A DNA stretch of 64,000 nucleotides from Amorphophallus konjac. Taxonomy: Eukaryota; Streptophyta; Magnoliopsida; Alismatales; Araceae. The notes beneath the pieces are model-generated. The model saw only the letters and a list, made by a program, of their open reading frames with translations. It ran no database searches and was not told the origin of the DNA. Positions 34,761 to 47,511 of this stretch are shown one piece after another (position 1 is the first letter of the stretch; every line of letters starts with the position of its first letter). Made by a program: the position numbers and the translations under genes. The DNA lies in contig CM040128.1 in NCBI GenBank assembly GCA_022559845.1, positions 271,566,698 to 271,630,697 on the forward strand, given 5' to 3'.

Positions 34761-35402
34761 ATTAAGGTGCCCTTCCCTCGTAATCCAGCCCCCGGCTATC
34801 ATTCTTTGTTGATTATTGATAAATTTTATCCTTCGATGCATCTTTAGTGGAGCGACAACATATCACTTCTTTGAAGCGGTGTGCATTCCTCTGAGTGACT
34901 GTCAAAGGAGATTTACCAAAAAATTGATTAATGTGGATGTGAATGAGCATGTTTGATGTGCTTGTGTACGTGTGGATGTGTATCATGTGTGGATGCATAG
35001 CATGTGTGGATGTGTGGGCCTATAGTTATATGTTAATTGTACCTTGGGAGTGCACAGGTTACCTATGGTTTACATTGTATATGTTCACGTTACCTACAGA
35101 GTTGTAGGTTATCTGCGGTTTATATTACAAACTACCTACGGAGTATATTATGGTTACCTATAGAGTATGTCACAGTTTACCTACAGAGTATGTCACAATT
35201 TACCTACGAATTATGTCAAAAGACTACCTATGGAGTATATCGCAGTTTACCTACAAAGTATATCGAAGGGTATCTACGGAGTATGTTACACTGCCTATAG
35301 CTATGGATTGTGTGTAAAGCTTTCCTACAATGTAACAATAGGCACCTCAACCCATTATGGGAAGGTAATTATGCCCTCTCCACAGGATCAAAGAGGCACC
35401 TT
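34761..35402. repeat. Degenerate minisatellite before the copia element
   Basis: From about 35050 to 35300 the motif TTACCTACRGAGTATGTCAC recurs about nine or ten times with a spacing near 24-28 bp. Before it, 34930-35000 has GTGTGGATG repeats. The copia element inserted just to the right. Confidence 0.7.
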
Positions 35403-36153
35403 TGTTAGAGTGTGGAGTCAGAACTCGTGCGCATCTGCACGGGATCACACTCTGTCTCAGGAGCGCATCCACTGCTCCTGGGGAGCATTCGCTGCATCAG
35501 CGGAGCATGGCGAGCACTTGCTGTCTCCAGAGGAGCAACCGCTGCTCCAGGGGAGCATCTACTGTGCCAGGAGAGCATGCGAGGAGAGCATGTCATTGTG
35601 CGTTCTCGCACGGGAGCATATGGAGTATTAGGGGAGCATCTATGGCCTCTGGTGAGCATCACTGGTGTCAGGGGAGCATTGCTGTCCGGGTTGGATGCGT
35701 CGACCTTGTCTGGTAATGCGTCGACGCAGTCTCGGCAAATGCATTGATATGGTCTGATGCCAGGGGAGCATCTGCAGTCGCTGGAGGGCATGCTCGGTCC
35801 CAGGAGAGCATCTGGGGGGACAGGCGAGCATGCGTGTATGATGTATCTCGGAAGAGGGTTTACATTTATTAGGGGTATTATTGTCCTTAATGCCCTGACT
35901 AATGACGCCCTAATCTCCTAGTATAAAAGGGCAGGCTGTCTCTTTGTATTGTAATGTGTCTGTGATTATCTAGTGGAATCCTGCTGCGGCCGTGGACGTA
36001 GGAAGGCTCTTGCCTCCGAACCACGTAAAAATCCCTGTGTGTTCTTGTGCGATTGTTTTCTCTTCTTCTTCCTCCTCTGCTGTTTGTTCTCCTGAAGTGG
36101 GTACTCCGGAGGTGTTCTATCTGGGTACTCCGGGGTTTTATCCATCCCTAACA
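35403..36153 (+). repeat. 5' LTR of copia element 1 (751 bp)
   Basis: Starts TGTTAGAGTGTGG and ends CCATCCCTAACA. TATA box TATAAAAG at 35922-35929. The U3 region at about 35470-35830 repeats GGGAGCAT-like motifs some 14 times. Confidence 0.95.
35922..35929 (+). promoter_or_regulatory. LTR TATA box
   Basis: TATAAAAG about 230 bp before the LTR end; the 3' LTR has the same box at 40688-40695. It likely drives the genomic transcript. Confidence 0.7.
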
Positions 36154-36155
36154 AC

Positions 36156-36167
36156 TGGTATCAGAGC
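36156..36167 (+). other. Primer-binding site (tRNA-Met)
   Basis: TGGTATCAGAGC two bases after the 5' LTR. Confidence 0.92.
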
Positions 36168-36198
36168 CTTGTTCTGGTTCGAGGGAGTAGTGGGAGCA

Positions 36199-39100
36199 AT
36201 GGCGGCAGATGAAGGAAAGGTGAGGATCGACAAGTTCGATGGCAAGGACTTCGGTTTCTGGAAGATGCAAATCGAAGACTACCTGTATCAGAAGAAGCTG
36301 CATGAGCCGCTACTTGGAACGATGCCGGAAGGGATGAAGAAAGAAGATTGGGATCTACTAGACAGACAAGCACTCGGAGTTGTTCGCTTGACGTTGGCCA
36401 GAAACGTCGCCTTCAACATCGTGAACGAGAAGACCACGGCAGGGTTGATGAAGGCGCTATCAAATATGTATGAAAACCCTCAGCTTCAAACAAGGTATAT
36501 TTGATGCGTCGTTTATTTAATCTGAAGATGGCCGAAGGTGCTTCTGTTACAGACCACATCAATGAATTCAATGTTATTACAACTCAGTTGAGTTCTGTAG
36601 AAATAAACTTTGATGATGAGGTTAGGGCCTTGATTATTTTATCCTCCTTACCTGAAAGTTGGGGTGCAACTGTGACGGCTGTGAGTAGTTCTTCCGGTTC
36701 AAGCAAGTTGAAGCTTAATGAGGTTCGAGACTTGATTCTTAGCGAAGATATTCGCAGAAGGGAATCAGGTGAAGTCTCAGGTTCTGCCTTGAATACAGAG
36801 AGCAGGGGAAGAACAAAACAGCGGGGTCAAGATAGGAGCAGATCTAGGTCCAAGAAGAAAGGTCAATCAAAGTTTGGTGGTGATGGGTGCTGGAATTGTG
36901 GTAAAAAGGGGCACTTAAAGAAAGATTGCAAGGCTCCAAAGAAGAAAAATCACAATGAAGAGTCCGCCAATGCAGCTGCAGCAGAGCAAGTTCAAGATGC
37001 TTTAGTTCTTTGTGTTGACACTCCTTTAGAGTCATGGATTCTTGACTCAGGTGCGTCGTTTCACTCTACCTCACATAAAGAAAGTATGCAAAATTATGTT
37101 GCTGGAAACTTTGGGAAGGTTTATCTTGCTGATGATGAGCCTTTAGATATTGTGGGGAAGGGTGATGTCAATGTAAGGACCACAAATGGCACTTTGTGGA
37201 AGTTAAAGAATGTAAGGCATATACCTGGCTTGAAGAGGAACTTGATATCTGTTGGACAGCTTGATGATGAAGGTTATGTCACAACCTTTGTGGGTGGATC
37301 TTGGAAGATCACCAAAGGTGCTATGATTATAGCACGAGGCAACAAGATGGGTACTCTCTACATGACCAACAATAACAAAGATATAGTGGCAGTGGCAAAT
37401 TCAGGAGTTGACTCCAATATATGGCACTGCAGGCTTGGTCACATGAGTGAGAAAGGGATGAAGGTACTGCTGTCAAAAGGTAAACTGTCTGGCTTGAAAT
37501 CTGTGGAAGTTGATCTTTGCGAAGACTGTATTTTTGGGAAGCAAAAGAAGGTTACATTCTCAAAGACTGTAAGAACTTTGAAGACACAGAAGCTAGAGCT
37601 TGTACATACAGATGTATGGGGTCCTTCACCAGTACCATCTCTTGGAGGCTCACTCTACTATGTCACTTTCATTGATGACTCTACTCGCAAGGTATGGGTT
37701 TATTTTTTGAAAAGAAAATCTGATGTATTTGTCACTTTCAAAAATTGGAAGACCCTTGTAGAGAATGAGACAGGTTTGAAGGTGAAGTGTCTGAGATCAG
37801 ACAATGGTGGAGAGTATGACAACAAGGAATTCAAGGACTTTTGTACAGCTAGTGGTATTAGAATGGAAAGGACTGTTCCAAGAACACCACAGCAGAATGG
37901 AGTTGCCGAGCGCATGAATAGAACCTTGAATGAACGGGCTAGGAGCATGAGGATACATGCTGGACTGCCTAAAATGTTTTGGGCAGATGCAATTAACACA
38001 GCAGCTTTCTTGATAAACCGAGGACCATCTGTCCCTTTGGATGGTGAAATTCCAGAGGAGGCCTGGACAGGGAAAGAGGTAAATCTTTCACACTTGAGAG
38101 TCTTTGGTTGTGTTTCATATGTGCATGTAGATTCTAATGACAGGGATAAGCTAGATGCTAAGTCTATAAAGTGTTTTTTCATTGGATATGGTTCTGATGA
38201 GTTTGGATATCGATTTTGGGATGATGAAAATCGAAAAATTCTCAGAAGGCAAAATGTTATATTCAATGAAAATGTCTTGTACAAAGACAGGGCTGTTGTA
38301 GAATCTGACAGTGCAGGGAAACAAGATGAGAATGGTGGACAGGTTGAGCTAGAAGAAATTTCACAAGATGATGTGAATGCTAAGATACATGATGTATCTG
38401 AAACAGAAGCACAGCCTTGTACACCGGTACAACTGAGAAGATCTGCAAGAATACCTAGGCCTACACAAAGGTATTCTCCATCTTTGCATTACCTACTGTT
38501 GACTGACGAAGGTGAACCCGAGTGTTATGATGAAGCAATGCAGGTTACAGATTCTGTTAAGTGGGAGTTAGCCATGGAAGATGAGATGAACTCATTGCAA
38601 AAGAATCAGACTTGGGAGCTAACTAAACTCCCTAAGAACAAGAAGGCATTGCATAACAAGTGGGTTTACAGAGTCAAAGATGAACCTGATGGCAGTAAGA
38701 GGTACAAAGCAAGGTTGGTAGTGAAGGGCTTCCAGCAGAAGGAAGGTATAGACTACACTGAGATCTTTTCTCCAGTTGTGAAATTAACCACTATTAGATT
38801 AGTGTTGAGCATTGTTGCTGCTGAGAACTTACAGTTAGAGCAACTAGATGTGAAGACAGCCTTTCTCCATGGTGATTTGGAGGAAGACATCTACATGTTG
38901 CAACCAGAAGGGTTTTCAGTCCCAAGCAAAGAAAACCTTATGTGCAAGCTCAAGAAAAGCTTGTATGGTCTGAAGCAAGCCCCCAGACAATGGTACAAGA
39001 AGTTTGATGGATTCATATGTAACAATGGTTTCATTAGGTGCAATATGGACCATTGTTGTTATCTTAAGAAGTTTGATAATTGTTATATCATATTGTTGTT

Positions 39101-40064
39101 GTACGTGGATGATATGCTTATAGCAGGATCAAGTATGACAGAGATTAACAATCTGAAAATACAATTATCAAAGGAATTTGCTATGAAGGACTTAGGAGCA
39201 GCAAAGCAAATTCTTGGGATGAGAATTGTGAGAGATAGAACAGCTGGCACTGTGAAGCTATCTCAAGAAGGTTACATCCAGAAGGTGTTGGGCAGATTCA
39301 ACATGCAGGATGCAAAACCAGTTAGCACTCCTTTGGCAAGTCACTTCAAGCTGTCTAAAGAGCAGTCACCAAAGTCTGCTGAAGAGCATGAGTCCATGAA
39401 GAAAATTCCTTATGCATCAGCTGTAGGAAGTCTGATGTATGCCATGATTTGTACCAGGCCGGACATAGCACATGCAGTGGGAGTTGTGTGCAGACATATG
39501 GCAGATCCGGGCAAGCAACACTGGGAGGCAGTGAAATGGATTCTGAGATACCTAAAAGGCACCTCAGGCAAGTCACTTTGTTTCAGGAAAAGTGATGTTA
39601 TCTTACAAGGTTTTGTTGATTCAGATCTTGGTGGTGATCTGGACACCAGAAGAAGTACCACTGGATATGTTTACACCTTGGGTGGCACTGCAGTGAGTTG
39701 GGTTTCAAAACTTCAGAAGGTTGTTGCTCTCTCAACAACAGAAGCAGAGTATGTAGCTATCTCTGAAGCTAGCAAAGAGATGGTATGGCTGAAAAATTTT
39801 CTGAAGGAGTTGGGCAAGGAACAAAGCAATAGTGTGTTGTTTTGTGACAGTCAAAGTGCAATTCACCTTGCCAAGAACCCAGTCTTTCATGCAAGGACTA
39901 AGCACATACAACTGAAGTATCACTTCATTCGTGGTTTGCTTGAAGATGATGTTTTGCTGCTGGAGAAAATACTTGGTGCAGAGAACCCAGCAGACATGTT
40001 CACCAAGGTGGTAACCACAGAGAAACTGAGGCTGTGCAAGTCCTCAGTTGGCCTCCATGGATGA
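36199..40064 (+). pseudogene. Copia gag-pol polyprotein with one gag frameshift
   Basis: Gag starts at ATG 36199 (MAADEGKVRIDKFDG) and stops at 36504 after 101 codons, because the frame shifts at the short A run 36473-36476. The continuing frame is open to 40064, giving about 1187 residues counted from 36501. In that numbering: zinc knuckle CWNCGKKGHLKKDC near 130; protease LDSGAS near 181; GAG-pre-integrase WHCRLGH near 307; integrase HTDVWGP near 368 with DNGGEY near 434; RT from about 700 with YVDDM near 867; RNase H with STTEAEY near 1078 and DSQSAIH near 1115. All catalytic blocks look intact. The single-base loss in a homopolymer could be a real mutation or an assembly error. Confidence 0.92.
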
Positions 40065-40168
40065 TTGATGGAGGGTTGCCGTAGCAGTTTATTTCTACTG
40101 TTATATTGAGCAGGGTTAATACATTGAGATGTTTGCTTTGTTTGGAGTTCAGACTCCAAGTGGGAGAT

Positions 40169-40919
40169 TGTTAGAGTGTGGAGTCAGAACTCGTGCGCAT
40201 CTGCACGGGATCACACTCTGTCTCAGGAGCGCATCCACTGCTCCTGGGGAGCATTCGCTGCATCAGCGGAGCATGGCGAGCACTTGCTGTCTCCAGAGGA
40301 GCAACCGCTGCTCCAGGGGAGCATCTACTGTGCCAGGAGAGCATGCCAGGAGAGCATGTCATTGTGCGTTCTCGCACGGGAGCATATGGAGTATTAGGGG
40401 AGCATCTATGGCCTCTGGTGAGCATCACTGGTGTCAGGGGAGCATTGCTGTCCGGGTTGGATGCGTCGACCTTGTCTGGTAATGCGTCGACGCAGTCTCG
40501 GCAAATGCATTGATATGGTCTGATGCCAGGGGAGCATCTGCAGTCGCTGGAGGACATGCTCGGTCCCAGGAGAGCATCTGGGGGGACAGGCGAGCATGCG
40601 TGTCTGATGTATCTCGGAAGAGGGTTTACATTTATTAGGAGTATTATTGTCCTTAATGCCCTGACTAATGACGCCCTAATCTCCTAGTATAAAAGGGCGG
40701 GCTGTCTCTTTGTATTGTAATGTGTCTGTGATTATCTAGTGGAATCCTGCTGCGGCCGTGGACGTAGGAAGGCTCTTGCCTCCGAACCACGTAAAAATCT
40801 ATGTGTGTTCTTGTGCGATTGTTTTCTCTTCTTCTTCCTCCTCTGCTGTTTGTTCTCCTGAAGTGGGTACTCCTGAGGTGTTCTATCTGGGTACTCCGGG
40901 GTTTTATCCATCCCTAACA
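40169..40919 (+). repeat. 3' LTR of copia element 1 (751 bp)
   Basis: Same length as the 5' LTR, about 8 differences, preceded by the purine tract AAGTGGGAGAT and followed by the ACCTT duplication. Confidence 0.95.
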
Positions 40920-40924
40920 ACCTT

Positions 40925-41590
40925 AACCCATTATGATGCTGTGAAAAACACTTCACTCCCTAGCAAGGCTAACTTAACTTGGTAGTGGGGGGCAGGCAAG
41001 TGAAGAGGGATTTTTCATCCTTCCCAAATAAGCCCAATAACAAGGCCCGGCCTAGTAGGCCAGAGGTCGACCCATTAAGGTTGCCTTGCTCAATAAGAGC
41101 AACATAGGCTCAGCAAGCACTATCAAGATCGGCATACCCCACGTCCGAATTGGCCTCTCTGGAAGGCATCAGGCTGGAAGGAAACCCCAGACCCCTCCAC
41201 CAGGTTTCAGACCGGACGGAAAGTCTCAGGTAAATAGCGTAAAGGTCTTAAGTGTTAGCTCAAGAGATCTCAAGTCTTAACTCGATCTCGAGTCATCTTA
41301 GGAGAGCTGGAGTATTAATTCAACCCCGATCCATACATCATAAGAAAAGAGTATTAACTCGAATCATGTCTAAAATACATAATTAAAATGTATTTAACAG
41401 TTTGATTTAAAATATGTGTACAGATTTAGAAGTCACATGTCTGTCAATTTAGAATGTGTATGGTTGTTATAGGTTGTGTTTTACATGGTTAGATGTTCTG
41501 ATTGGAAGTTGTAGATTATATGACTGCTTGAATATTTGAATGTTATCTGGACTTCTATAATTATCTGATAGAGTCGAGCTCGGGCATATA

Positions 41591-41633
<43 letters not shown>

Positions 41634-42044
41634 AATCTGTCAAATAGTATCTGAAAGTCGATCGAATATTTAGATAACACTTTAAATGGAACGTAGTGGC
41701 TAAGACCGCGGAATATCTGCTCTGTATCAGCCCTAACACACTTGATTGGCAAGAGTTTTTGCATCTGATCTGTTTATACACACAATTACCAAGTACGGCT
41801 CTTGATATATATATATATGGGTATATACAGGTATAAATGTATCACAAGCTAGCTAGGTTGCTATAGTGATACAAGTAACATGCACGCGTGAACGATCGTG
41901 ATAATTAGTTGTCCTTGTTCATGACTACACAAATTGTATTCCTATCTGTCAGCTTGTACATAATAGATCATTGTCTACACAAATTAATTAACTGTAGACT
42001 AGTATTCTGAGACAGAGAACTAAAATCCTGGAGAAAAATGAGTT
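40925..42044. other. No gene recognised; (TA)n run
   Basis: Non-coding DNA with an (AT)n microsatellite at about 41593-41632 and TCTTAACTCGA-like short repeats near 41250-41360. Confidence 0.45.
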
Positions 42045-43957
42045 TTGGAGTGTCACAATGAGGACATTTTTCATTTCACAAGATCTTTGGGATCTAGTTG
42101 AAGTTGGATGTGCAGAGGTTAAAAAGGTAAGGGGTGCAGATCCAGAGGTACTCCGTAAGAAAGATGCAAAGGCATTAATTGTTGACTCTCCAACAAACGG
42201 TGGCTAGCTGATCCTATATTTCCTCAGATTGTACATGCTGCAAGTGCAAATGAAGCACGGATGATTTTAAGTAATGAATTTCACGGAGATGGAAAGGTAA
42301 CTATGATAAAACTTCAAAAACTCCGTGTAGATTTTGAAACACTTCTTATGAAAAATTTAGAATCGGTGCAAGAATTTTTCACTAGAGTTCCTATTACTAT
42401 CGATCAAATGAGGACCCTTGCATAACCTATTTCAGACCAAAAATGTGCACTTTTGTTGGGTATAATATTCAAAGTAAGGCTTATCAATTGTATAATCTTG
42501 AAACTAAAAGGTTGATTATTAGAAGATATGTTGTGTTTAATGAGAACATTTTTTGGGATTAGAATGAAGCTCAAAATAAGCAACCAACACAGAGGCTTGA
42601 AGGGTCAGAAACAGTGTGGACAACATATCTGCCATCAGATCAGCTAATGTTGAGCCCTCCAGAGTGTGGACAACAACACATTGGACAATATCACTACTCA
42701 TCTAAGAAAGGTAAAATCTCTTCGCGAGATTTATGAAAGAAGTAACTTTGCTCTTATAGCTGTATAACCAGTATGCTATGAAGATGCTAAGCAAAGAAGA
42801 ATGGAAATCCTCGATGAAAGAAGAGATTGATGTAAATGAAAGAAACAAGACATGTGACCTTGTAAACTTACCACCCGAAAAGGATACAATTGGTGTCAAA
42901 TGGGTGTACAAAGTTAAGTACAATGCTGATGGGAGTTTATAGAAGTATAAATCAAGGTTAGTTGCCAAAGGGTGTCCGCAGAAATATGGTGTGGATTTTT
43001 TTGAAACTTTTTCACTTGTTGCTCGGTTTGAAACTATTCGTATTGTGTTAGCTGTAGCAGCTCAGTTTAAATGGAAAGCTTATCAATTTGATGTTAAATC
43101 CACATTCTTAAATTGTTGTTTAGAAGATGATGTGTATGTTGAACAATCACAATGATTTTTCATCAAAGGAGAAGAGGAGAAGGTATCTAAAATGAAGAAG
43201 GCGGTCTACAGTCTTAAGCAAACACCTAGAGCGTGGTACAGCAGGTTGGATTTCTACTTCAAACACAATGGCTTTCGTCGAAGTGAAAGTGAGCCAACCT
43301 TGTATGTGAACGTGAGAAGTACCGATGATATCCTCATTATTTGTGTGTATGTTGATGACATAATTTATACCGGATCCTCTGAAATCACTACCAAATAGTT
43401 CAAGAATAGCATTATGTATGAATTTGATATGACTGATTTGAGTTTGCTGCACTATTTTCTTGGGTTTTAGATTCATCAAACTGATCATGGTATCTTTATT
43501 TGACAAAGAGAATTATGCTTTAGAATTGCTCAAAAAGTTCAACATGCTAAACTGTAAGACTTCTTCCACACCAATGCACCCGAATTAATGAAAATTGACA
43601 CATGATGATAGGACAGAAAGGGCAGATACAAAGAATTTCAAAGTTTAGTTTTAATTGGTGGACTAATGTGTTCGACTAATAATTTCCAGATTTATGCATA
43701 ATCCTTTAATGCATCACTTTGGAGCAGCAAAGAGGATTCTTCACTATATCTAGACAACAACTAACTTTGGAATTTGATACAAGGCTAATACTAATTTTAA
43801 ATTGGTTGATTTTTCTGATAGTGATTGGGCAGGATTTCTGGATGATAGAAAAATTACTAGTGGGTTTGTATTTAACCTTGGTTTGAGAGTTGTAGCATGG
43901 AGCTCAAAGAAGCAAAGCACCATTGCCTCATCTTCAGTTGAAGTAGAGTATGTTACT
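42045..43957 (+). pseudogene. Decayed Ty1/copia element (copy 3), heavily deleted
   Basis: Fragments in copia order: gag-like FFISQDLWDLVEVG (about 42060-42110) to about 42420; integrase C-terminal FVGYN...YVVFNENIFWD (about 42450-42560); RT with WVYKVKYNADGS, RLVAKG, YSLKQTPRAWYSRLDFYF and VYVDDIIYTG (42890-43385); RNase H DSDWAGFLDDRKITSG and SSKKQSTIASSSVEVEY (43810-43950). Stops and frameshifts are frequent, and protease plus most of integrase is missing. No LTRs found. The RNase H part is cut by the hAT-derived foldback at 43958. Confidence 0.82.
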
Positions 43958-44653
43958 GCATTATTAATCGGATATGAATTCAGATATCGCACTATCTGCT
44001 CCGTATCCAATCTGTTTCTAGACCTGTATACGGATTAGATACGGAGCGGATAGTGTGATATTTGAATTCGTATCTGATTAATAATCGAATTATCTGATTA
44101 GTAATCGAATTATCCGTCGGATATTTTATTCAGATAATTATCGGATTAATACGAATTCAAATTCGGTTCGGATTTTAAACGGATAATTACAAAACCTACT
44201 TAGAGGTGAGTCGTGTGAGCCGTGTGAGAGCGTCATATGTTATTTTCTCAAAAAAAAAAAAGAGTGAAAATTATTTTTTGTTTTGGGAGATGTTATCCAA
44301 AGATTAGACTTCATCCTGAAAACTAGGAGATATATTATCAAATCGGTGTAAGTGGATTTCTTATTTTTAAATTATATTTTGAGACAAAAATGATAAAAAA
44401 GAGTAATCAAATAATATATTAAGATCTGAGTTAATTATATATAGAATATGCGTATCTTTAGATTTTTATCTAAGAGTCTATATTCGGTCGGATAATATCC
44501 GACACGGATATCTCAATATCCGAATTCGCATCCGATTAATAATCGGATATCCGATATCCTATTAAATTATTCGTCGGATATCTTATTCGAATAATTATCC
44601 GATTAAACGAATATGAATTCGAATTCAATTCAAATTTTAAACGTCCAGACCTA
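43958..44653. mobile_element. hAT-type MITE, family 2, copy 3, with an inverted partial copy
   Basis: A complete copy runs from TAGACCTG at 44019 to CAGACCTA at 44653 (635 bp). Its first 60 bp are mirrored by an inverted partial copy at about 43960-44018, forming a near-perfect hairpin. A 22-bp internal duplication (CTGATTAATAATCGAATTAT-type) lies near 44070-44120. It interrupts the decayed copia RNase H. Confidence 0.8.
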
Positions 44654-45409
44654 ATTATATCTATAGAAGTTATTACTGTAGTCAATTTGTAGATGGGAAG
44701 TAATTACCCACGTTCTTCACCACTCTCTCTGGTTTTGTGTACCGTAATTGTTACTATTTGTGTCTATACATGGCAACTCTTTGTTGGGTTTTCAGAAGTT
44801 ATGATTAGCACTTTCTTCCCCCTTTCCCCGTGACCCAAGAGGAGGGGCGGCGGGGAAGAAACAAAGAAAGAAGGGGGGGGGGCACCCTAACTAGGGAGCA
44901 GAGGTAGGTGAACCTTCCCTGCTTGGCCACTGTACAAGATTAATGTACGCATGGTTTTCACCGGTTCATCATAGTCTTGTCATCATTATCAACGCCGCCG
45001 GGAAATCATCATTAGGGGAAAGAAAAGAGAGGGGGGGAGAGAGGACGCGACCTCAACGAATGCATTCGCCTGCAGGGTCGCAATTGCTTTTGTCTGTGTG
45101 ATCTGCGGCATCTCATTGTTGCTGTTGGCCGTCCAAATAAAGAGGGTCGCTTTGTTATCGGAACAAGGGACGGATATCATATCCGATGAGACTCATTGAC
45201 TGGGGCTCACATTCTGTCCTCACATATATGTACCGTATTCATCCTCGGGCACCCTGTTTGACTCTAGAGAGTCGAACACGGTATCTCACCTAAAAATAAA
45301 GAGGGCCAGAAAGAAAATGATCGACACCCATAAAGATGTAATTGTGATGTTATAATATTAAATTACTATTTCGTGCAGAGAATCTGATACACGAAGTCAT
45401 ACCATAATG
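44654..45409. other. No gene recognised
   Basis: Non-coding DNA with a G run at about 44872-44881 and GA-rich tracts. Confidence 0.5.
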
Positions 45410-45973
45410 TAACGTCTATTCTTATTAATTTTTTAAAAGAGTGAAAAGATGTTTTCTACGTAGAATAGAAAAATATGTTCCCGTCAGATTCGTACGACGT
45501 ATTTTTTCGTACATTAAAGATCAAATTCATTTAAGTAAAAAATAGAAGATTAAATATTTTATAACACTGAATATTTTATATAAAAATAAAATATTTTATT
45601 ATAAGGATGAAATATTTTATTTGATTTAAAAATAAACCAATGAAACATTTTGTACGAACGAAACATTTTATTACGTGAACGTAATATTTATTACAAGGAT
45701 AAAACACTACAGAAATAAAATATTTTGTTATTAAACCTAATAAAATGTTTCAATTTTATATCAAAATATTTTATTTATATAACAAAATATTTAAGTACTA
45801 CAAAATATTTAATTTTTACATTTTTTTGTCGAACAAATTCGCTCTCTGATGAGTGAAAATAATACGTCGTACGGGTTCTTCGAGGAAAACATATTTTTCT
45901 ACGTAAAAAAAATATTTTCACTTTTTTTTGAAGGCCAATAAAATCTTTTGAAGGTCAATAGAAATACACGTTA
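45410..45973. mobile_element. Long-TIR foldback element, copy 2
   Basis: Arms of about 110 bp pair, including AAAACATATTTTTCTACGTA and its counterpart, and TCGTACGACGTATT / AATACGTCGTACGGG. The core repeats AAAATATTTTATTA-like units, as in the relative at 2523-3119. Confidence 0.65.
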
Positions 45974-46764
45974 TATTATGACATGAGTGCACGACATATT
46001 ACGACGGAGCTCCTACCTGGATCCTTCTGTCGCTGCGGGCACACCGAGGACGCTCATGGATTTAATGAAGAACGGGGGGTGGCGTGGTCCGGACAACTCA
46101 AGTATTGACGAGTGGCCTTGGAACGTACGGCGGACGTACGTAGGCCACCGCATGCATGCATGTACACAAACAACTGCATCTTTCGGTCGAGATCCAGCCC
46201 CCCCCCCCCGGCCATGAATCACCCGTACCCGACCAGGCGATGTGGAATATTTAACTCTTACCACGGAAATGGTTTGCGATAATTAATTAAGATGCAACTG
46301 TGGAGGGATTAATAGAAGGAATTAGGGTGGGGGTGTGTGTGTTTGTGTTGAATGATGTGACGAGAAATCAATAGCGAGTTGATTAATTATTAGCGAGTAG
46401 ATATCCTGCAGGTTGGGGAGCTCGATCCTGATCATCGTGCCCATTCTGTGGAGACACCCCGGCCGGCATGGTCGTGCTTCGGATGTGAAAGATGATCGGA
46501 GTTAATGATGATATATATAGTTGGTTGTGGTATCCTAATTAAGCTGGTGTACGGAGCGTAATTAGGGAGGCTTGATGCCCACTTTAGCATCTGATTGGGT
46601 GTGTTAATTTTGACTAGAAAAAATAACATCTAGTTGCGCGGCATATATAATTAATGATAGACGCAAGATTAACTCTGACCCAAGTTGGGCTGCCGGCTTC
46701 CTTCCAAGCAGGGTCACAGGGGGTATAAAGACGACGAGCTTTGTCAGGTGAGAAGGAAGGCCAA

Positions 46765-46826
<62 letters not shown>

Positions 46827-47511
46827 AATCATTATCATATCTGATGCATGCAATCTCTACAGTTAAGCACGTACGTACAGTTTGCTTTACCGAGAAAACG
46901 AGTGGTGCATGCAAGAAAATTGTTGGGTGTGATATCGGAATGTGGAAATAAAATATTAAAACTTGATATGTTAAGGATATATCTTTTTCAGCTAAAGTAA
47001 TTAAAACACTAATTACTTGTGGGGACGGTTATTAGAGTCGTCTTTATTTTTCCGAGCTCTAAAATCAGGGGCTCAGGTGACAAACTCTCCGTCAACAGTG
47101 GCAACCCACAGTGAAGACTCTCTCAAAGAATGATCATGTGCACTTGATCCCCTCCTTTTGTTTTCTCTTGCAGACACGAGAGCGATTGCTCTCGTTCTCT
47201 TCCTTTTTCTCTCTACTTCCTCGCACCTTCTTTCCTCTATTGTTTGTTTCCTTTTATCCCATTTAATTCACATGTAGGATAAACATCGCGGAGGGGGATA
47301 CTGCCGAGAGAATGTTCGAGAGAGTGAGAGGAGAGGGTGCCGCGCGGTACCTGCGCCTCCACGCACTCGTGCGCGCGCACCAGCGACAGTCATGGACTGA
47401 CCGCTACTGAACCCGACCTAATGGCCACACACGCATGCGTAACAAAAATGAAACCATCGTCGTTACAGGAGAAATACATATAAATGATCGAGTGATCTAG
47501 CTAATTATGAT
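45974..47511. other. No gene recognised; microsatellites
   Basis: A C run at 46199-46208, (GT)n then (AT)n at about 46767-46813, then GTATGTATGTATG. No coding region is supported. Confidence 0.5.

Larger units (their letters stand above)
35403..40919 (+). mobile_element. Ty1/copia LTR retrotransposon, nearly intact (5517 bp)
   Basis: LTRs of 751 bp each (35403-36153 and 40169-40919), TG...CA ends, perfect 5-bp duplication ACCTT at 35398-35402 and 40920-40924. A tRNA-Met primer site follows the 5' LTR and a purine tract precedes the 3' LTR. I count about 8 LTR differences (1.1%), roughly 0.4 million years at 1.3e-8 per site per year. Domain order protease - integrase - RT - RNase H is the copia order. 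Gag style (KFDGKDFGFWKMQIEDYL) and the long single pol suggest a Tork/Tnt1-like lineage, by inference. One frameshift in gag is the only disabling change I see. Confidence 0.96.

Noticed and set aside
34985..35340. Possible CRISPR-like repeat-spacer pattern
   Set aside because: This is plant nuclear DNA. The units are degenerate without conserved repeats and unique spacers of equal length.
35405..35791. Frames of 104-154 residues within the copia LTRs, both strands
   Set aside because: Identical frames occur in both LTRs and derive from the GGAGCAT repeats; no gene evidence.
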